From Anodontia alba (taxonomy: Eukaryota; Mollusca; Bivalvia; Lucinida; Lucinidae): DNA of 64,000 bases. The DNA lies in contig OZ024834.1 of the NCBI GenBank assembly GCA_964016985.1, positions 82,558,289-82,622,288 on the forward strand, in the 5' to 3' direction. Within the stretch, counting starts at the first letter, position 1. Each line of letters begins with the position of its first letter. The notes under the pieces were generated by a model. That model worked only from the letters and a program-made list of their open reading frames with translations. It did no database searches and was not told the origin of the DNA. Shown in pieces: positions 32,222 to 43,013 of this stretch. The position numbers and the translations under genes were made by a program.

Positions 32222-32587
32222 TTAAAGGCGATTTTCAAAATCTGTGAAAATTTCGTAAAATGTGAGTTTTGGGATAGGGCTTCAAGTCATATCCGCCTAA
32301 GGAAATTCCAATATTTGTGTATTTTTATTGTTGGGAACATAATGGATATTATCGCATGCAAATTTGATGGAATGTTAAGTTCTAAAAAGTTAAAAAAGAA
32401 AATCGACGATTGTACTATTTTTCTTCAAAATTTTAAGCATGAGCGAGCATCTGAGGGCAAGATTTGAAAACATGTTCTTGTAAGACAAGCAAGTTGATTC
32501 AAGCAAAACAAATGCTTGAAACAGTGCAATAATTGAGAAACAAAATAGCAACTATGTCAGTTGCGTTTCTAATGGCTTTAAGTATAC
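32222..32587. other. No recognised feature
   Basis: AT-rich, unassigned, directly upstream of repeat R copy 2. Confidence 0.5.
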
Positions 32588-32875
32588 TATGGCGGCGGTC
32601 CCGGTGTTAGTCTTACTCGTTGTTGCTTTGTGGTTTATTCTACGAGGCGATTTGTTTTATGTCTTACCTTGTGTCATTTTGTTCTTGTGTTTTTCAGTCC
32701 TTTTAGCATTGCGATTACCTCGCTTGGGGAAGAGAGAGCTAATCTTAGTGCTTTTCGTGCGTTTGTTCGATTTGTGCTTGTTTGGTTTTGTCTATTTTCT
32801 CTTCCTCTTGGTGTCTGGGAAGGGCTGCGGTTTGTGATTGTGGCACTCCCTGGACTTTTCTCTTACCTTTTTTTA
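32588..32875 (+). repeat. Repeat R, copy 2, with hydrophobic ORF
   Basis: Matches 13492-13790. The 82-codon frame from an ATG at 32589 ends at the same TGA as copy 1, with about 13 amino-acid differences over 80 and no indel. Flanks differ from copy 1, so only this block was copied. Identity unknown. Confidence 0.55.
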
Positions 32876-32984
32876 GCTGTTTAATAAGACAAAAGTCAAT
32901 CGCAATACGAGGGAACCGTGGATGTGTCTTATGTGAACAGTAATGGGCAAAAGCAGATGTCTGATCAGAGTATTCGCCGTCCGC

Positions 32985-33505
32985 TTACATAATCAACTGA
33001 TTGCACATCCAGAGCTCGCGAGTTTGAACCCAAGCTTGGCCATACAATTTTCGTGGAGATTGTTCATGAAATCATTTCTACAGTCATTCCCACCCTTCCG
33101 CCGATTCAAGAAGGACAGTTGTTACCTATATAATTTTGACCCCCTTAAACCCCACTTCTGTATAGTGGATGTGGGGTTTACAGGGGTATACAATAGTTTT
33201 CTTATTTCTGCTCAAAAACATAGATTGTGGGTACTCGTTAGAACCGCCTCGGCGAGGCGGTTCTAACGAGTACCCACAATCTATGTTTTGAGCAGAAATA
33301 GGAAAAATATCAGAATTGTTTTACCTGAAAATCTTCAGTTTTTGGAGACGAAATTTTCTATATACAGTATTTGAATAGGCGTGTTTTCGTAATGATAACC
33401 GCTTAGAGGACTAAGCCTGTTCAGGAACAATGTGACTAGGATAACACCGCACTCGACATTACCCTAATGGGTTTACTGTGCCGTAAAATCTTGATAAACA
33501 AAGAC
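32985..33505 (+). mobile_element. SINE family S, copy S4, interrupted by a MITE
   Basis: Left part: GAGTTTGAACCC (B-box-like), TTTTCGTGGAGATTG, CCGATTCAAGAAGGACAGTT. Right part after 33394: TTAGAGGACTAAGCCTGTTC, GACATTACCCTAATGGGTTT, GCCGTAAAATCTTG. Family A copy A14 sits between. About 30 bp of SINE expected at the junction is missing. Confidence 0.78.
33125..33394 (-). mobile_element. Family A foldback MITE, copy A14, inside a SINE
   Basis: Starts CCTATATAATTTTGACCC, lacking the CATCACGAAAACA end, and finishes GTTTTCGTAATG. Tip GGC, arms nearly perfect. The missing MITE end together with the missing SINE bases points to one deletion across the left junction. Confidence 0.9.
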
Positions 33506-33545
33506 CTGACCTAAAAGTTGTCGAAATTAGTCAAAACCTCTGCAA

Positions 33546-33569
33546 TTTTTTTTTTTTTTTTTTTTTTTA
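33546..33569. repeat. Poly-T tract
   Basis: About 24 T in a row after the SINE S4 tail region. Confidence 0.9.
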
Positions 33570-33789
33570 TTTACTACATGGTACATAGTGTGAGCCACTT
33601 TAGTTCACAGTAGAAAATGGTTCCGTCTACACGTACACAGACGATAAGCCCTTGGATTCTAGTGTACTGGAAGTTATGTGCTTTATCGGACAAATTGGTA
33701 GATAGGGTTAGGCTACCTGGGGTGGTGATGACCAATTTATCGTTTGGCCAGTCATGTTCCATCATTGATAGCGGTGTCTACGTATATGT

Positions 33790-33991
33790 AAAAAACACTC
33801 TCTGGGCTAATTCAGCAGACAACAAATTGATGATATTTTTGTTATTTTTTTTCTAGAAAATAGGCTTTGAGATTTTATGCAAATTGTCTCCATAGTAGAC
33901 AACTTGCATGAAATCTCAAAACCTATTTTCTAGGGAAAAAAAAAACAAGTTGTCGTTTGAAGAAAATTTTACCCAGCATGCTAAGCGTTAA
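33790..33991 (+). mobile_element. Family F TTAA MITE, copy 2
   Basis: CACTCTCTGGGCTAATTCAG, CAGACGACAAATTGATG, palindrome TGCAAATTGTCTCC..GTAGACAACTTGCATG, and CAGCATGCTAAGCGTTAA at the right (TTAA 33988-33991). Confidence 0.85.
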
Positions 33992-34069
33992 TCTAATCAC
34001 AAACCTCATTTTCAACCTTTGAAGTTTCGAGGAATTCGCAGGAAATATACAAGGTATTTGATTACTACC

Positions 34070-34205
34070 ACCCACCCCTACATAGTGATATTACTGTGCT
34101 TCTGTTATGCGAGTTTCAAGATCTTCTAGTCCATTCCGAGATTTTTGAAAATTTATGAGGGTCACTGATGAGGCCTAGTTGGCCGTAACTAGCTAGTCGA
34201 GTCCA
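34070..34205 (+). repeat. Family N repeat, copy 1
   Basis: CTAGTCCATTCCGAGATTTT, GAAAATTTATGAGGGTCACT, GATGAGGCCTAGTTGGCCG then AACTAGCTAG. Matches 34695-34865 and 49015-49170. Confidence 0.6.
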
Positions 34206-34234
34206 GAAAACTTGATATTTCGGCTTTTTTCAAG

Positions 34235-34238
<4 letters not shown>

Positions 34239-34301
<63 letters not shown>
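34239..34301. repeat. (GT)n microsatellite
   Basis: About 31 uninterrupted GT units. Confidence 0.97.
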
Positions 34302-34334
34302 CATTGCTCTCAAGGGTCATTCCTTTTAGTATCT

Positions 34335-34681
34335 GCAGTCGACTCTCGTTATCTCGACCGCTTATCTCGAATAACCACTTATCTCGAAGTGACAATCTGG
34401 TCCCTGTTTTAACATGGAAATCCAACAACAGGTAACAAAATATTGTGGAAAAGAGGAGAAATTGCTCCTAAGGAGCAATTTCCCCTCTTGTCCACAATAT
34501 TTTCAAAAGATGTCTTTTCTTCAGTAGTCAAATTATATAATAATTATTCATTTGTAAAAATATAGTTGTTCAATTGATTGTTTTCACAAGTCTGCAAATC
34601 TGATATGTCGAGGTACGGAAAATCGCGAAATATTTCAGAGAGTCCCTTAATTGGACTTCGAAATTACGAAAGGCCACTGTA
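34335..34681. mobile_element. TA-type MITE with CTCC palindrome
   Basis: Left end CAGTCGACTCTCGTTATCTC and right end (reverse) CAGTGGCCTTTCGTAATTTC resemble the CAGTCGAACCTC termini of family C. The central hairpin at 34436-34502 has ATTGTGGAAAAGAGGAGAAA arms closing on TTGCTCCTAAGGAGCAA. Confidence 0.75.
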
Positions 34682-34694
34682 TTTATCTTCACTA

Positions 34695-34865
34695 CAGCTG
34701 GTGTCAGTGCCGTGTGGCGGCCTTAAAATGTCTCCGTACTTCATTATAATTTAGTTTATATTTTCTGGTCCTTTGTGATCATTGAGCCCTTTCCGGGATT
34801 TATGAAAAGTTATATGAAAGTCATTGATGAGGCTTAATTAGCCGAAACTAGCTAGTTTTGTCGCA
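34695..34865 (+). repeat. Family N repeat, copy 2
   Basis: CGTGTGGCGGCCTTAAAATG, TTTTCTGGTCCTTTGTGATC, GCCCTTTCCGGGATTTATGA, AGGCTTAATTAGCCG, AACTAGCTAG. The flanking TTTGTCGCAATAAGCC and GGTTATTGCGACAAA (34857-34984) form a separate small inverted repeat. Confidence 0.6.
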
Positions 34866-35198
34866 ATAAGCCATTAAATGAAACGTGATATCCTTGATGA
34901 AATGCATGATCGGTGTACGGTACACTGTGGTCAGTCTCATTATGGCATCTGTGAGATATGGTCTGAAACGGTTATTGCGACAAATCGGTTATTGCATGTT
35001 TTAAATTTCTTGCCTTAAAACTATGTAATAAACTATACTTGCCCAGAAAAATTGGTACTTGGGCTGTTTCAGCTTAATGAGTGTGTTCACTACACACAAG
35101 ATTCATACCATTCCGAATCTATTTATTGCAGTCGTACTTATTTGTTTCCATCCTCTGAAATTATGTTTTACTTGTTTATCAGCCATCGCAACTATTCT

Positions 35199-35475
35199 GT
35201 GCTCAGTTGTTCAAAACTAACGATGCCTGTGCTCAGTTGTTCAAAACTAACGATGTCGTTAGTTAACGTATTGTTAAAACTTTGATCATTAAATATGGCA
35301 TATACGCTAATATTTTTGCTGAAAAAAATGTGAGTAGCTTTTGCATTTGCAAAAGCTACACACATTTTTTCAGCAAAAAGTATCTGTGAATTAGATATTG
35401 TATTTACTAGAACAGTGAACATTTCGACCACTAACGAGCTTGTTAAGCTAACAAAGCTTTGAACAAATGGGCCCC
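35199..35475. mobile_element. Family J foldback MITE, copy 2
   Basis: CTCAGTTGTTCAAAACTAAC, centre TTTTTGCTGAAAAAAATGTG then a GCTTTTGCATTTGCAAAAGC hairpin, ending CTTTGAACAAATGGGCCCC. The left 28 bp (TGTGCTCAGTTGTTCAAAAC) is duplicated in tandem. Confidence 0.78.
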
Positions 35476-35514
35476 GAATTGTAAATTGATTTTAAAAAGA
35501 AATGCTGAATGCGC

Positions 35515-35557
35515 ATGCACGTGCACGCACGCACACACACGCGCCCACACACACATA
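35515..35557. repeat. CA-rich imperfect microsatellite
   Basis: CACGCACACACACGCGCCCA-type alternation of about 40 bp. Confidence 0.85.
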
Positions 35558-35699
35558 AAAATGGCTGAGAGATTGAAATTTCTTGCTCCTATAAATTTTC
35601 AAAATTCAAGGAACTGGCTCAATGATCAAGTAAGACAGATCATATAAAATATACTGGATATGTGAGTAATATCAGCTTTGGTTATTCTCGATACATGCT

Positions 35700-35702
<3 letters not shown>

Positions 35703-35757
<55 letters not shown>
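35703..35757. repeat. (TC)n microsatellite
   Basis: About 27 CT units, immediately left of a family I copy. Confidence 0.97.
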
Positions 35758-35760
<3 letters not shown>

Positions 35761-35764
35761 GGCC

Positions 35765-35945
35765 TGAGCAAACAGTGACTACCCAGATCAGAGGCCGCAG
35801 ATCGTGGTGTTTGAACTTGTTATACACTGTTTCCAATTTTTAAACATATCTACAGATTGGAAAATGAACATTTTCAAATTTAAGGATATGTCTGGTAAGG
35901 AGGTAAGAAGATAAAGGTGTCTTAATATTTCGGAAAAATACGGTA
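35765..35945. mobile_element. Family I, copy 8, decayed
   Basis: GAGCAAACAGTGACTACCCA, GATCAGAGGCCGCAG, TTATACACTGTTTCC, AAATTTAAGGATATGTCTGG and TAATATTTCGGAAAAATACG keep the order of family I with broken pairing. Confidence 0.6.
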
Positions 35946-36261
35946 TATGGTAATGTGCTTGCACATTTGTTAAGTTTAACTTCAAGGCGGCACATTTCAT
36001 GAAACTAATTAATTTCAAACAATTGTTTCTGTATTATGATACACCCAATTTAATTATTTAATATGAATCGACATTTTCATTTTACAATCAATTTCTTCGG
36101 TCGCTTAAGATATTGCTATATTAATTAAATTTCTAAAGCGACTTTTGAAATAAAATCCGGTCTCGATATAATCGAGGTCTTTAATGTTAAAAGTCGCAAT
36201 AAATATTTCAAAGTTCCATACAGAAAAGTGAAATATATCCCGATAACAATTGCAGCAGGCA
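35946..36261. other. No recognised feature
   Basis: Nothing supported. Confidence 0.5.
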
Positions 36262-36505
36262 ATTTTAAGGGAAATGGATACAGTTACAGGGGAGGTAATT
36301 CTATCAAAACTGTTGCGTCCCTTCTGATAAGGGGTCTACTCTATAATGAAAGAATTTGCTCCCAATGGGAGCAAATTCTTTCTTCATAGAGTAGACCCAT
36401 TTTTTAAAGTGCATTGAAGTGCAGGACAGCAAAAAAAAGTCACAATAGTTGTCTCCCTTGTAAAAAATAGCAGAAATTCTACCACGGGAATCGAGTCCCC
36501 TGAAA
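36262..36505 (+). mobile_element. Family E foldback MITE, copy 7, near complete
   Basis: TTTTAAGGGAAATGGATACA, GTTACAGGGGAGGTAATTC, AATGAAAGAATTTGCTCCCA | ATGGGAGCAAATTCTTTC, TAGAGTAGACCC, GTCTCCCTTGTAAAAAATAG, then GAATCGAGTCCCCTGAAAC. The outer ends (TTTTAAGGGA / reverse TTTCAGGGGA) suggest a short TIR. Confidence 0.85.
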
Positions 36506-36534
36506 CTAGGCTAAGAAATGTACTTTATGGCTGA

Positions 36535-36680
36535 ACTGACCAGCGTAGACCCAGACATCTGTGCAGTATGATCAGGGTATAGCCTGTTCACTGTTACAAT
36601 GTTTGGCATATGTCCGTAGCGAACACTAACCGATCATATTAAACTGTGTGGATGCGTGCTATGATCTTGGTCTAAGCTGA
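36535..36680. mobile_element. Family H, decayed copy 8
   Basis: CCAGCGTAGACCCAGACATC, TGCAGTATGATCAGGGTATA, ATCTTGGTCTAAGCTGATCA; pairing weak. Confidence 0.45.
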
Positions 36681-37339
36681 TCACATAATGTCGAAAGATC
36701 TTTTAACTGGAAACGCTCATTCATGGATCAAATGAAGTCTATTTCAAGCCGAGCTTAAGCACCGAAAAAAAAACGACGTATTATTGATAAACATCGATGG
36801 CACGGGATTGCAGTCTTCATTGAAGGCATGACTTTCCTTTTCACTACATGTATTTGCACTTTTCATTTTTTAGATACTATCCGCCCCTTGCGCGATTCCC
36901 CGTCTAGCCTGAGTATTTTCTGTTCATGTATGGCGTAATGCTCTTGCGGTGCCCTGTCTGAATACAGTTTCGGAAATCCTGACTAAAGTCATTATATATT
37001 TAACCACAGCAGATTTAAAACATGCACTGTGGATACACGTTAAAAGTACTTATTCTCTTTTTAATTTGAAACAAAATATTATATAGTAGGTACTCATTGT
37101 TAAACGACTCGATGGGCAGCTTGAATACCTCGCGGGGTGTGAGAAGCTTAGGGACAAGTTGCAATGTTGGTACTGAGGTGCGCCAGGAAATTGTAATTTG
37201 ACTTCGGAAGGATATAACATCCCATTGCACACCTCGCATAATTCTTTATCAAGTTGTTACACAGTCATCCTACCAAATGGACTGAAATACGTTTGGCGGG
37301 GTTTTCGCCCATTTTAGTCTGGAGTCTAGTCTAGGGTAA
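36681..37339. other. No recognised feature
   Basis: Two overlapping minus-strand ORFs near 37015-37239 show no motif. No repeat recognised. Confidence 0.45.
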
Positions 37340-37455
37340 TTGACAAACAGTGCAGACCCAGATCAGACGCCGCAGAATGGGTATGCATTGTCTGCAAATA
37401 ATTTAGCCATTTTTCTGTAGGAATATCTAAATCACATAGACTGACATACCTAAAA
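37340..37455. mobile_element. Family I fragment
   Basis: ACAAACAGTGCAGACCCAGA, CAGACGCCGCAGAATGGGTA, TGCATTGTCTGCAAA; the right arm of the hairpin is mostly gone. Confidence 0.55.
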
Positions 37456-38034
37456 TGGAAATTCGACTCTTCCGCTATATAGTGTGTGGGAGTTTATTCA
37501 GTCTAAAATGGGTTAAGTTAAAAATAGTGGAAACATGAAAACATCATAAATAGCTGATTGTTCTTGCATATTCAGATCGTAATCGGTCTAATATTTTTTT
37601 CTTATTAAAGCGATTTGTATTCGGACTGCATCACATTACTATACAAAATATATGACGTTACCGACCACCACCTTAAGTATCCACAAAATGTTCTGACGTA
37701 AAACATAAATGTATTCTTTATGATACCACATTTTTTTTTTTTTTTTATCTAAAACCAAACCATTTATCGTTGGTTAAAATATATAACAAAATCATGCCTG
37801 AACGACAAGCAAAAACAAGCAAAATAAAAATCCGTGTCCGCCTGCCTAGAGAGAATAAAAGATGCATGTCTAATCATATGATAATGTGATTGTCTTTTTT
37901 TTTTTTTCATTTAAGTAATTGGGCACTGACGCACTAGCTTTTCTTTTTCTCTTCTTTAATTGTCTTTTGCGAATGTGTGAGACTATCTTCTTTAAACCTC
38001 TTTAAGCAATTTGAAAGACAATTTAAGCCACAAC
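37456..38034. other. No recognised feature
   Basis: Short T runs near 37731 and 37896; nothing coding. Confidence 0.5.
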
Positions 38035-38240
38035 GTAAGAAAATATACCTTAGGACATCTGTGCTCAGAGAAGATTCAGATCAGCCTTCTAACGCTGTGC
38101 CATTAGAGCTTTCATTAAGGGCTCTACGAATAGCCAAGGACCCAAGTTTTTGTCAGGCGGACAGCAATGACACTGATCAGATAGCGCGGATACGCAGGTT
38201 AATTTGAATCTTCGCTGGACACATGTCCGAAGATACGTTT
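38035..38240. mobile_element. Family H foldback element, copy 9
   Basis: TGTGCTCAGAGAAGATTCAG, CAGCCTTCTAACGCTGTGCC, the family spacer AATAGCCAAGGACCCAAG, ACTGATCAGATAGCGCGGAT, CAGGTTAATTTGAATCTTCG, and end CCGAAGATACGTTTTC shared with copies at 46.4 and 47.8 kb. Confidence 0.7.
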
Positions 38241-38439
38241 TCTCCGATTGCTGGTTATCTCTTTTTTATGGTGACATTATGTCATGTTGTTTGTTTTCTT
38301 GGCTGTAAATAATTGTATACATATAATTAGTGCAAAATTTACATAATCTCACCATCGTCTGAGGAAATTATATCAAGTTGACGTAAGTGCATTGGTGCAA
38401 TCTTTTTCCTGCATGTTTATATAGGTTTATGTCTGTTCA

Positions 38440-39095
38440 AGGGAATTGGATACATGATAAATTGTCTGGCATTTTATACAAGGGAGACAAATTTTATGAC
38501 GTCCTGTTTGCTACCCTGCACACCAATCCCCTTCTGAAAAAGGTTCTACTCTAAAAGGAAAGAATTGGCTCCGAGGGGAGCCAATTCTTTCCTTTAAGAG
38601 TAGACCCTGTCTGTCCCCTTCTGAAATTACAGGGATAAGAATTTTCCTCTTTGTAGAGGATTTCCGCTTTTTTTTTCACTGAAATTTGCTGAAATAAAAA
38701 TGATCAGATTTGCTCCAATTTATCCAAATCTGATGTCTTTTGAATGGAGGTTCTGGGGTTTCCTCTTTTTTGTTTCGATTTCCTCTTTTTTATTGAAATC
38801 CTTATCTCATCTTGTGAAAAAGAGTTTACTCTAAAAGGAAAGAATTTGCTCCCAGGGGAGCATTTTTTTTTTTCCTTTTAGAGTAGACCCCTTTTAGAAG
38901 TGAAACAAAAACAATTTAACAAGAGATCTCCCCTATAAGGGTATCAATTCACCTTAAGAAGAACTGGTTTACCGCCAAGAAAAATAAGTCCGACAAGGAA
39001 ATATTTCTCAGTAGTCATTGGGAGCTACTCTTAAAAAAAAAAAATTGGCTCCCATTTTTTTCCTTTAAGAGCGGATCCAAGTTTTGGAAAGGATT
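38440..39095 (+). mobile_element. Cluster of three family E palindromes
   Basis: Centres at about 38545-38605 (AAAGAATTGGCTCCGAGGGG), 38825-38890 (AAGAATTTGCTCCCAGGGGA with a T-run in the right arm) and 39025-39070 (AAATTGGCTCCCATTTTTTT, contracted). GGGAATTGGATAC precedes the first and AACAAGAGATCTCCCCTATA follows the second. Between them TTTCCTCTTTTT recurs three times. Confidence 0.75.
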
Positions 39096-39544
39096 TCACT
39101 ACTAGAGGCCTCACGTGGAATAATCGGGGACCGCTCTGCAAATCTCCTCTCATACCAAAAGGTGCACCCGGCCTGGATGAAGTGGGCGCATCTCAGTATG
39201 GGCCTCAAGCCTAGAACTTCAACCGGCATGTTGATCACAACAAGATGCAGTACTTAGCATAGGCCAGAGCTGGCAACTTCAGCGACGAAACGATGCACAG
39301 TGTTTCGAACTACTCTAGTAATTCTCTAACTTTCAGCACTCTTCCACATTTACCTAGCAACAACGAATAAACAAACACAGGGCGGTGAATAAGGTGGGTT
39401 TTGTCTGCAAAGTTCACTCCTTGCAGATTAGCATCAAACTCTAGATGTATGCAGTTGCCATAAAGAGGTTTCTTCGGTCAATACGCTTGCTTATTTAGTA
39501 AACGGTTACACAACGAAAACGGACCACTGAATATCCACATAAAT
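39096..39544. other. Unassigned, less AT-rich stretch
   Basis: 39100-39330 is richer in GC than its surroundings but shows no ORF, motif or repeat that I can match. Confidence 0.4.
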
Positions 39545-39655
39545 AGTTTTCTTATTTTTCCGCGACAACATATCTTGTGGACACTCATTGGACGAGATTC
39601 GTTATGACTACCCACTATGTATATGTAAGTGTTCTTGGAGAAATGAGACAGTATC
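39545..39655. mobile_element. Family B, decayed copy
   Basis: TTTTCTTATTTTTCCGCGAC, AACATATCTTGTGGACACTC, ATTGGACGAGATTCGTTATG, TGGAGAAATGAGACAGTATC: same order as family B with a ruined tip. Confidence 0.5.
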
Positions 39656-39660
39656 ATTTT

Positions 39661-39975
39661 ATTGGATCGATTTTTTACAATCGAGCGATAGTATATAAAT
39701 GCTAAAGTTTCCTTCAGGTAGTTGTCCACGTGATTATCATTGACCAATGTAATCAAACCGCGCGTAAGACGAAATCCAGGTGATGGTTATTTATAGCCGC
39801 GCTATTCTTGTCGTTGTGACGTCACCGTGCTGTTGATAGAGGGTTATCTGTAAAACCTGGACTGAGACATTTGTGATACTGTTTGCTTAAACTACAGGAA
39901 GAAGAATTGTTAAATGAAACAGTTTTAAGTCCTTTCACAGAATATCGATCCACCAGAGATGTAAATGCTTTGATT
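39661..39975 (-). mobile_element. Family G element, copy 8
   Basis: Reverse orientation: TGGATCGATTTTTTACAATC, GTGATTATCATTGACCAATG, GCGCGTAAGACGAAATCCAG. The hairpin segment is deleted (ACATTTGTGATACTGTTTGC). The end is diverged. Confidence 0.8.
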
Positions 39976-40704
39976 ATTTAAATGTGCCTTTTACAGAGCT
40001 ATATGTCAATAATACAGCGTTATTGCAATGATATTAGTAAATCTTGTCACCATCATCAGTGCATAGCTAGCTATACATACTGCATTAGTTTCAGTTGTTT
40101 GAAGCCTCAAAAGAGGTATTTTATTATCTAAAATTCAGAGCCTGCAAAAATGCGTAACAATCATTGCCCTAAGACGTCATCAAAAACAACGTCATGTAAC
40201 ATTAACATACGAAGGCATCCGAGTAAGCGTTCACTATCAACTGAAATCTGCACGCCTGTTCCTCGGATTTCATCGCACATTTTTTTATAATTCATTATGT
40301 ATAGCTTTATAAAAAGGGTAAGTATTACATACACGTTAACGTAATAGTGTCTTGAAGGTATTCTTGAAATTGCAATGAGAACCGAGCTATTACAGGGTTA
40401 TACTTCACATCGTGTTCTTCTGTTAAGATTCGAGAGGCATTTATTCTTTGAAGCTAACACTTGAAAGGAAACTATCCCTATAATTGCCAGAGACGATTAC
40501 TGATACAGAATTGCATGTTGCATTTTACTGTTATTTTCCTCTTGGTTTGTGCAGATTTTTTTTTCAGTGAGAGACGGCACTACTGGTGTAAAGTTGCACT
40601 TTTTTTTGCAGTAAAACACTTGTTGAAAATCTCATTTGAATATGCTTCCAAGTGGTAAACATCAAAGGAAATTTGGGTCATAACTGGGGAAAACGTACCT
40701 TATC
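39976..40704. other. No recognised feature
   Basis: 730 bases without supported gene, RNA or repeat. Confidence 0.5.
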
Positions 40705-40880
40705 ACAATTTCGAAACGCGAAGAGCAAGATTAGCCTGCGCGCACGCGCAGGCTGATCTGGGTCTACGTATTTCACTTCTACTAAATCCGGTTCATTGAA
40801 TAACATTTATAGCCAACAATCAAATACCGATCTGACTGCGTAAATGCACACACAGATCAGAGTCTACGCTATTCGTATAT
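40705..40880. mobile_element. Family H foldback element, copy 10
   Basis: GCGAAGAGCAAGATTAGCCT, a GCGCGCACGCGC tip, AGGCTGATCTGGGTCTACG, then CCGATCTGACTGCGTAAATG and CAGATCAGAGTCTACGCTAT. Confidence 0.7.
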
Positions 40881-41517
40881 AATCAGTAACACGTTTTAAC
40901 ATCTTACGGTCCGTTCTGTGTCGGTAATATTCCACGCCCTCCTGGATAATACGTTAACACAGCAGCGTGCGTTGATTGACGTACACAACAAAATTTGATT
41001 GACGTAGCAATACATGATGGAGAAATAGTCTTTTCATCCCACTCCAAATCGTCGATCTCAAGTTAAAACGGTTTCTTAAAACTACGGTGGCCGCCAAATC
41101 AAATTCTGATTGCGCATCTCTGAGTGTTAACATCTACGCTGGTAATGAATACGTTGCTTTACGATTCTGTCGCTTTGTAAGTATACATGATAAACACACT
41201 CTAACCAGAATCTGCCAACAAGCATGGTGTTCTTGGTCTGATCGCTCAGAGTCTGATCGCTTTGTATATATTGCACGTCTATAAATACCTTTTTTCTTGG
41301 AATACGTAAAACTCAGCTCTCAACAAATAACATTACACTATACCAGTCTAATGGTTTTTCCGCCAGAAATAATACAGTGTGGCTCTAAGAATTATGAATT
41401 ATTGTTTGTACATAATCATCTCAGCATATGCTTGTTTGTTGTTTCTTTCATTACTTTCATTGTTGTGTTTTCTTTTGAACGCTTTCCTGCTGTTTTCGCG
41501 GTCGTAGGATCAAATCC
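40881..41517. other. No recognised feature
   Basis: Several 65-75 codon ORFs without motifs. Confidence 0.45.
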
Positions 41518-41529
41518 CTACTGAGCTTT

Positions 41530-41873
41530 TGTTTGTTTGTTTGTTTGTTTTATTCGGGCTTTACATCGCTTTCAACAATCTTTCAGTCATATCGTGACGG
41601 TGTCTGGATGTGGCAGGGAGCTCAATGCTCACTTTTAGAGTGCTGCCTCACTGAAATATCACGCCCCAGACACTTGATATCCGACCTAGTCACATTATAC
41701 TGACACTGCGCTGACCAGTTCTGATTCCTAGCTCTACTTTCTTAATGCTGAGCGCCAAGCGAAAAAGCGGCTAGTACCATTTTTAAAGTCTTTGGTATGA
41801 CTCGGCCGGTGATCGAACCCGCAACCTCCCGGTCACAAAGTGGACGCTCTACCAACTGAGCTACTGTGCCGGT
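41530..41873 (-). mobile_element. Full-length tRNA-derived SINE, second family
   Basis: Read on the minus strand: ACCGGCACAGTAGCTCAGTT start, A box TAGCTCAGTTGG, B box GGGTTCGATCACC, a body with AGTGAGGCAGCACTCTAAAA and GAGCTCCCTGCC, and tail AATAAAACAAACAAACAAAC. Exact direct repeats CTACTGAGCTTT at 41518-41529 and 41874-41885 are the target duplication. 344 bp. Different body from family S. Confidence 0.93.
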
Positions 41874-41939
41874 CTACTGAGCTTTATTTCACACGGTGGA
41901 GTAAGGAGGTGTTTCCTAGCTGCATCTGTTGTGATCCTA

Positions 41940-42184
41940 GACTCTTCTACCATGTCAATAAATTGACGGTTTGTCGACTGACATGCGCATTGGGAGAGTC
42001 ATTTGTGAACCCCTTTCTGTTTCGAGGCTGCCACTTCTGGAACAGTTTCCCCAAGGAAGTGAAAGCCTGTTCTGCCTACAAAGAGTTCGCAAACACATTC
42101 GGACGTAAGGAGGCACCTCAACTAATTTTTAAGTGTAAATTAATAAGATTTTACTTCTCTTGGACTTTCTTTCAGCTGTATTAG
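41940..42184 (+). pseudogene. Possible LINE C-terminal remnant
   Basis: The open frame keeps ALGESFVNPFLFRGCHFWNS followed by FPKEVKACSAYKEFANTF. This resembles the WNxLPxEV...FK motif after the reverse transcriptase of CR1/Jockey-like LINEs. No RT catalytic motif is present. The assignment rests on this short motif alone. Confidence 0.4.
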
Positions 42185-42191
42185 TCTCAGT

Positions 42192-42286
42192 TATACCATG
42201 GTTCGTGCGCATGTACGATGCGATAATGCACGAGCGCCATGAGCGAGTGCATTATCGCACGTACATGCGCAGAGCCATGATATAAT
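42192..42286. repeat. 95-bp foldback hairpin
   Basis: TATACCATGGTTCGTGCGCA pairs with TGCGCAGAGCCATGATATA. Inner arms TGTACGATGCGATAATGCAC / GTGCATTATCGCACGTACA, loop GAGCGCCATGAGCGA. Confidence 0.85.
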
Positions 42287-42390
42287 TACTGTAATTTGTC
42301 ACATTTTTATGCATGTAGATCGTCTACATCGCGAAATATTTCATGCTCAATGTTGGCAATTTAGGCTACAATGTGACAATTTTAGTAACT

Positions 42391-42644
42391 CATTACGAAA
42401 ACACACCTATTCAAATATAATGAAAATTTCACAACAAAACAGGAAAATTTTCAGATAAAAAATTCAAATTCCTGCTAAAAACATAGATTGTGGGTACTCG
42501 TTAGAACGGTTCTAACGAGTACCCACAATCTATGTTTTTTAGCAGAAAAAAGGAAAAATAATGTATACCCCTGTAAACCCCAGTTTTACTATTTAAAAGT
42601 GGGGTTTAATGGGGTCAATATTATATAGGCATGTTTTCGTGATG
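42391..42644 (+). mobile_element. Family A foldback MITE, copy A15, lost GC tip
   Basis: Ends intact. The palindrome closes directly at GTTAGAACGGTTCTAAC: the CGCCTC-tip-GAGGCG segment is gone symmetrically, leaving a perfect shorter palindrome. Confidence 0.9.
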
Positions 42645-42649
42645 ATTTA

Positions 42650-42665
42650 GTTGTTGTTGTTGTTG

Positions 42666-42745
<80 letters not shown>

Positions 42746-42803
42746 CTTTTGTTGTTTTTTTGTTGTTGTTGTTTTTCCCCGTTTTTTTGTTGTTGTTTTT
42801 TTC
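42650..42803. repeat. Compound (TTG)n(TG)n(TTG)n microsatellite
   Basis: TTG units, about 25 TG units, then about 10 TTG units and T-rich remains, starting 6 bp after A15. Confidence 0.95.
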
Positions 42804-42957
42804 AGCTTTTGTGCCGTTTTAACAGAGGACTTGTTGCCAAACAGGGACATTCTGCTGCGTACTTATATTGCCTAAATGGCCACCGTGACTCAGTCGTCAA
42901 CTTCAGCTGCATCATCTGGTTGGACGACTGACATTTTTTATTGTAATATACTGCCCA

Positions 42958-43013
42958 GCTAGCATTCTTTATAAATTTATAGCGGGCCGCTATAGATTTA
43001 TAAAGAATGCTAA
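42958..43013. repeat. 56-bp hairpin
   Basis: GCTAGCATTCTTTATAAATT / (A)ATCTATAAAGAATGCTAAC-type arms around AGCGGGCCGCT. Near-perfect. Confidence 0.8.

Noticed and set aside
41808..41873. A tRNA gene on the minus strand
   Set aside because: A and B boxes are present, but the cloverleaf is not maintained, and the sequence continues into a SINE body with a tail and a target duplication.
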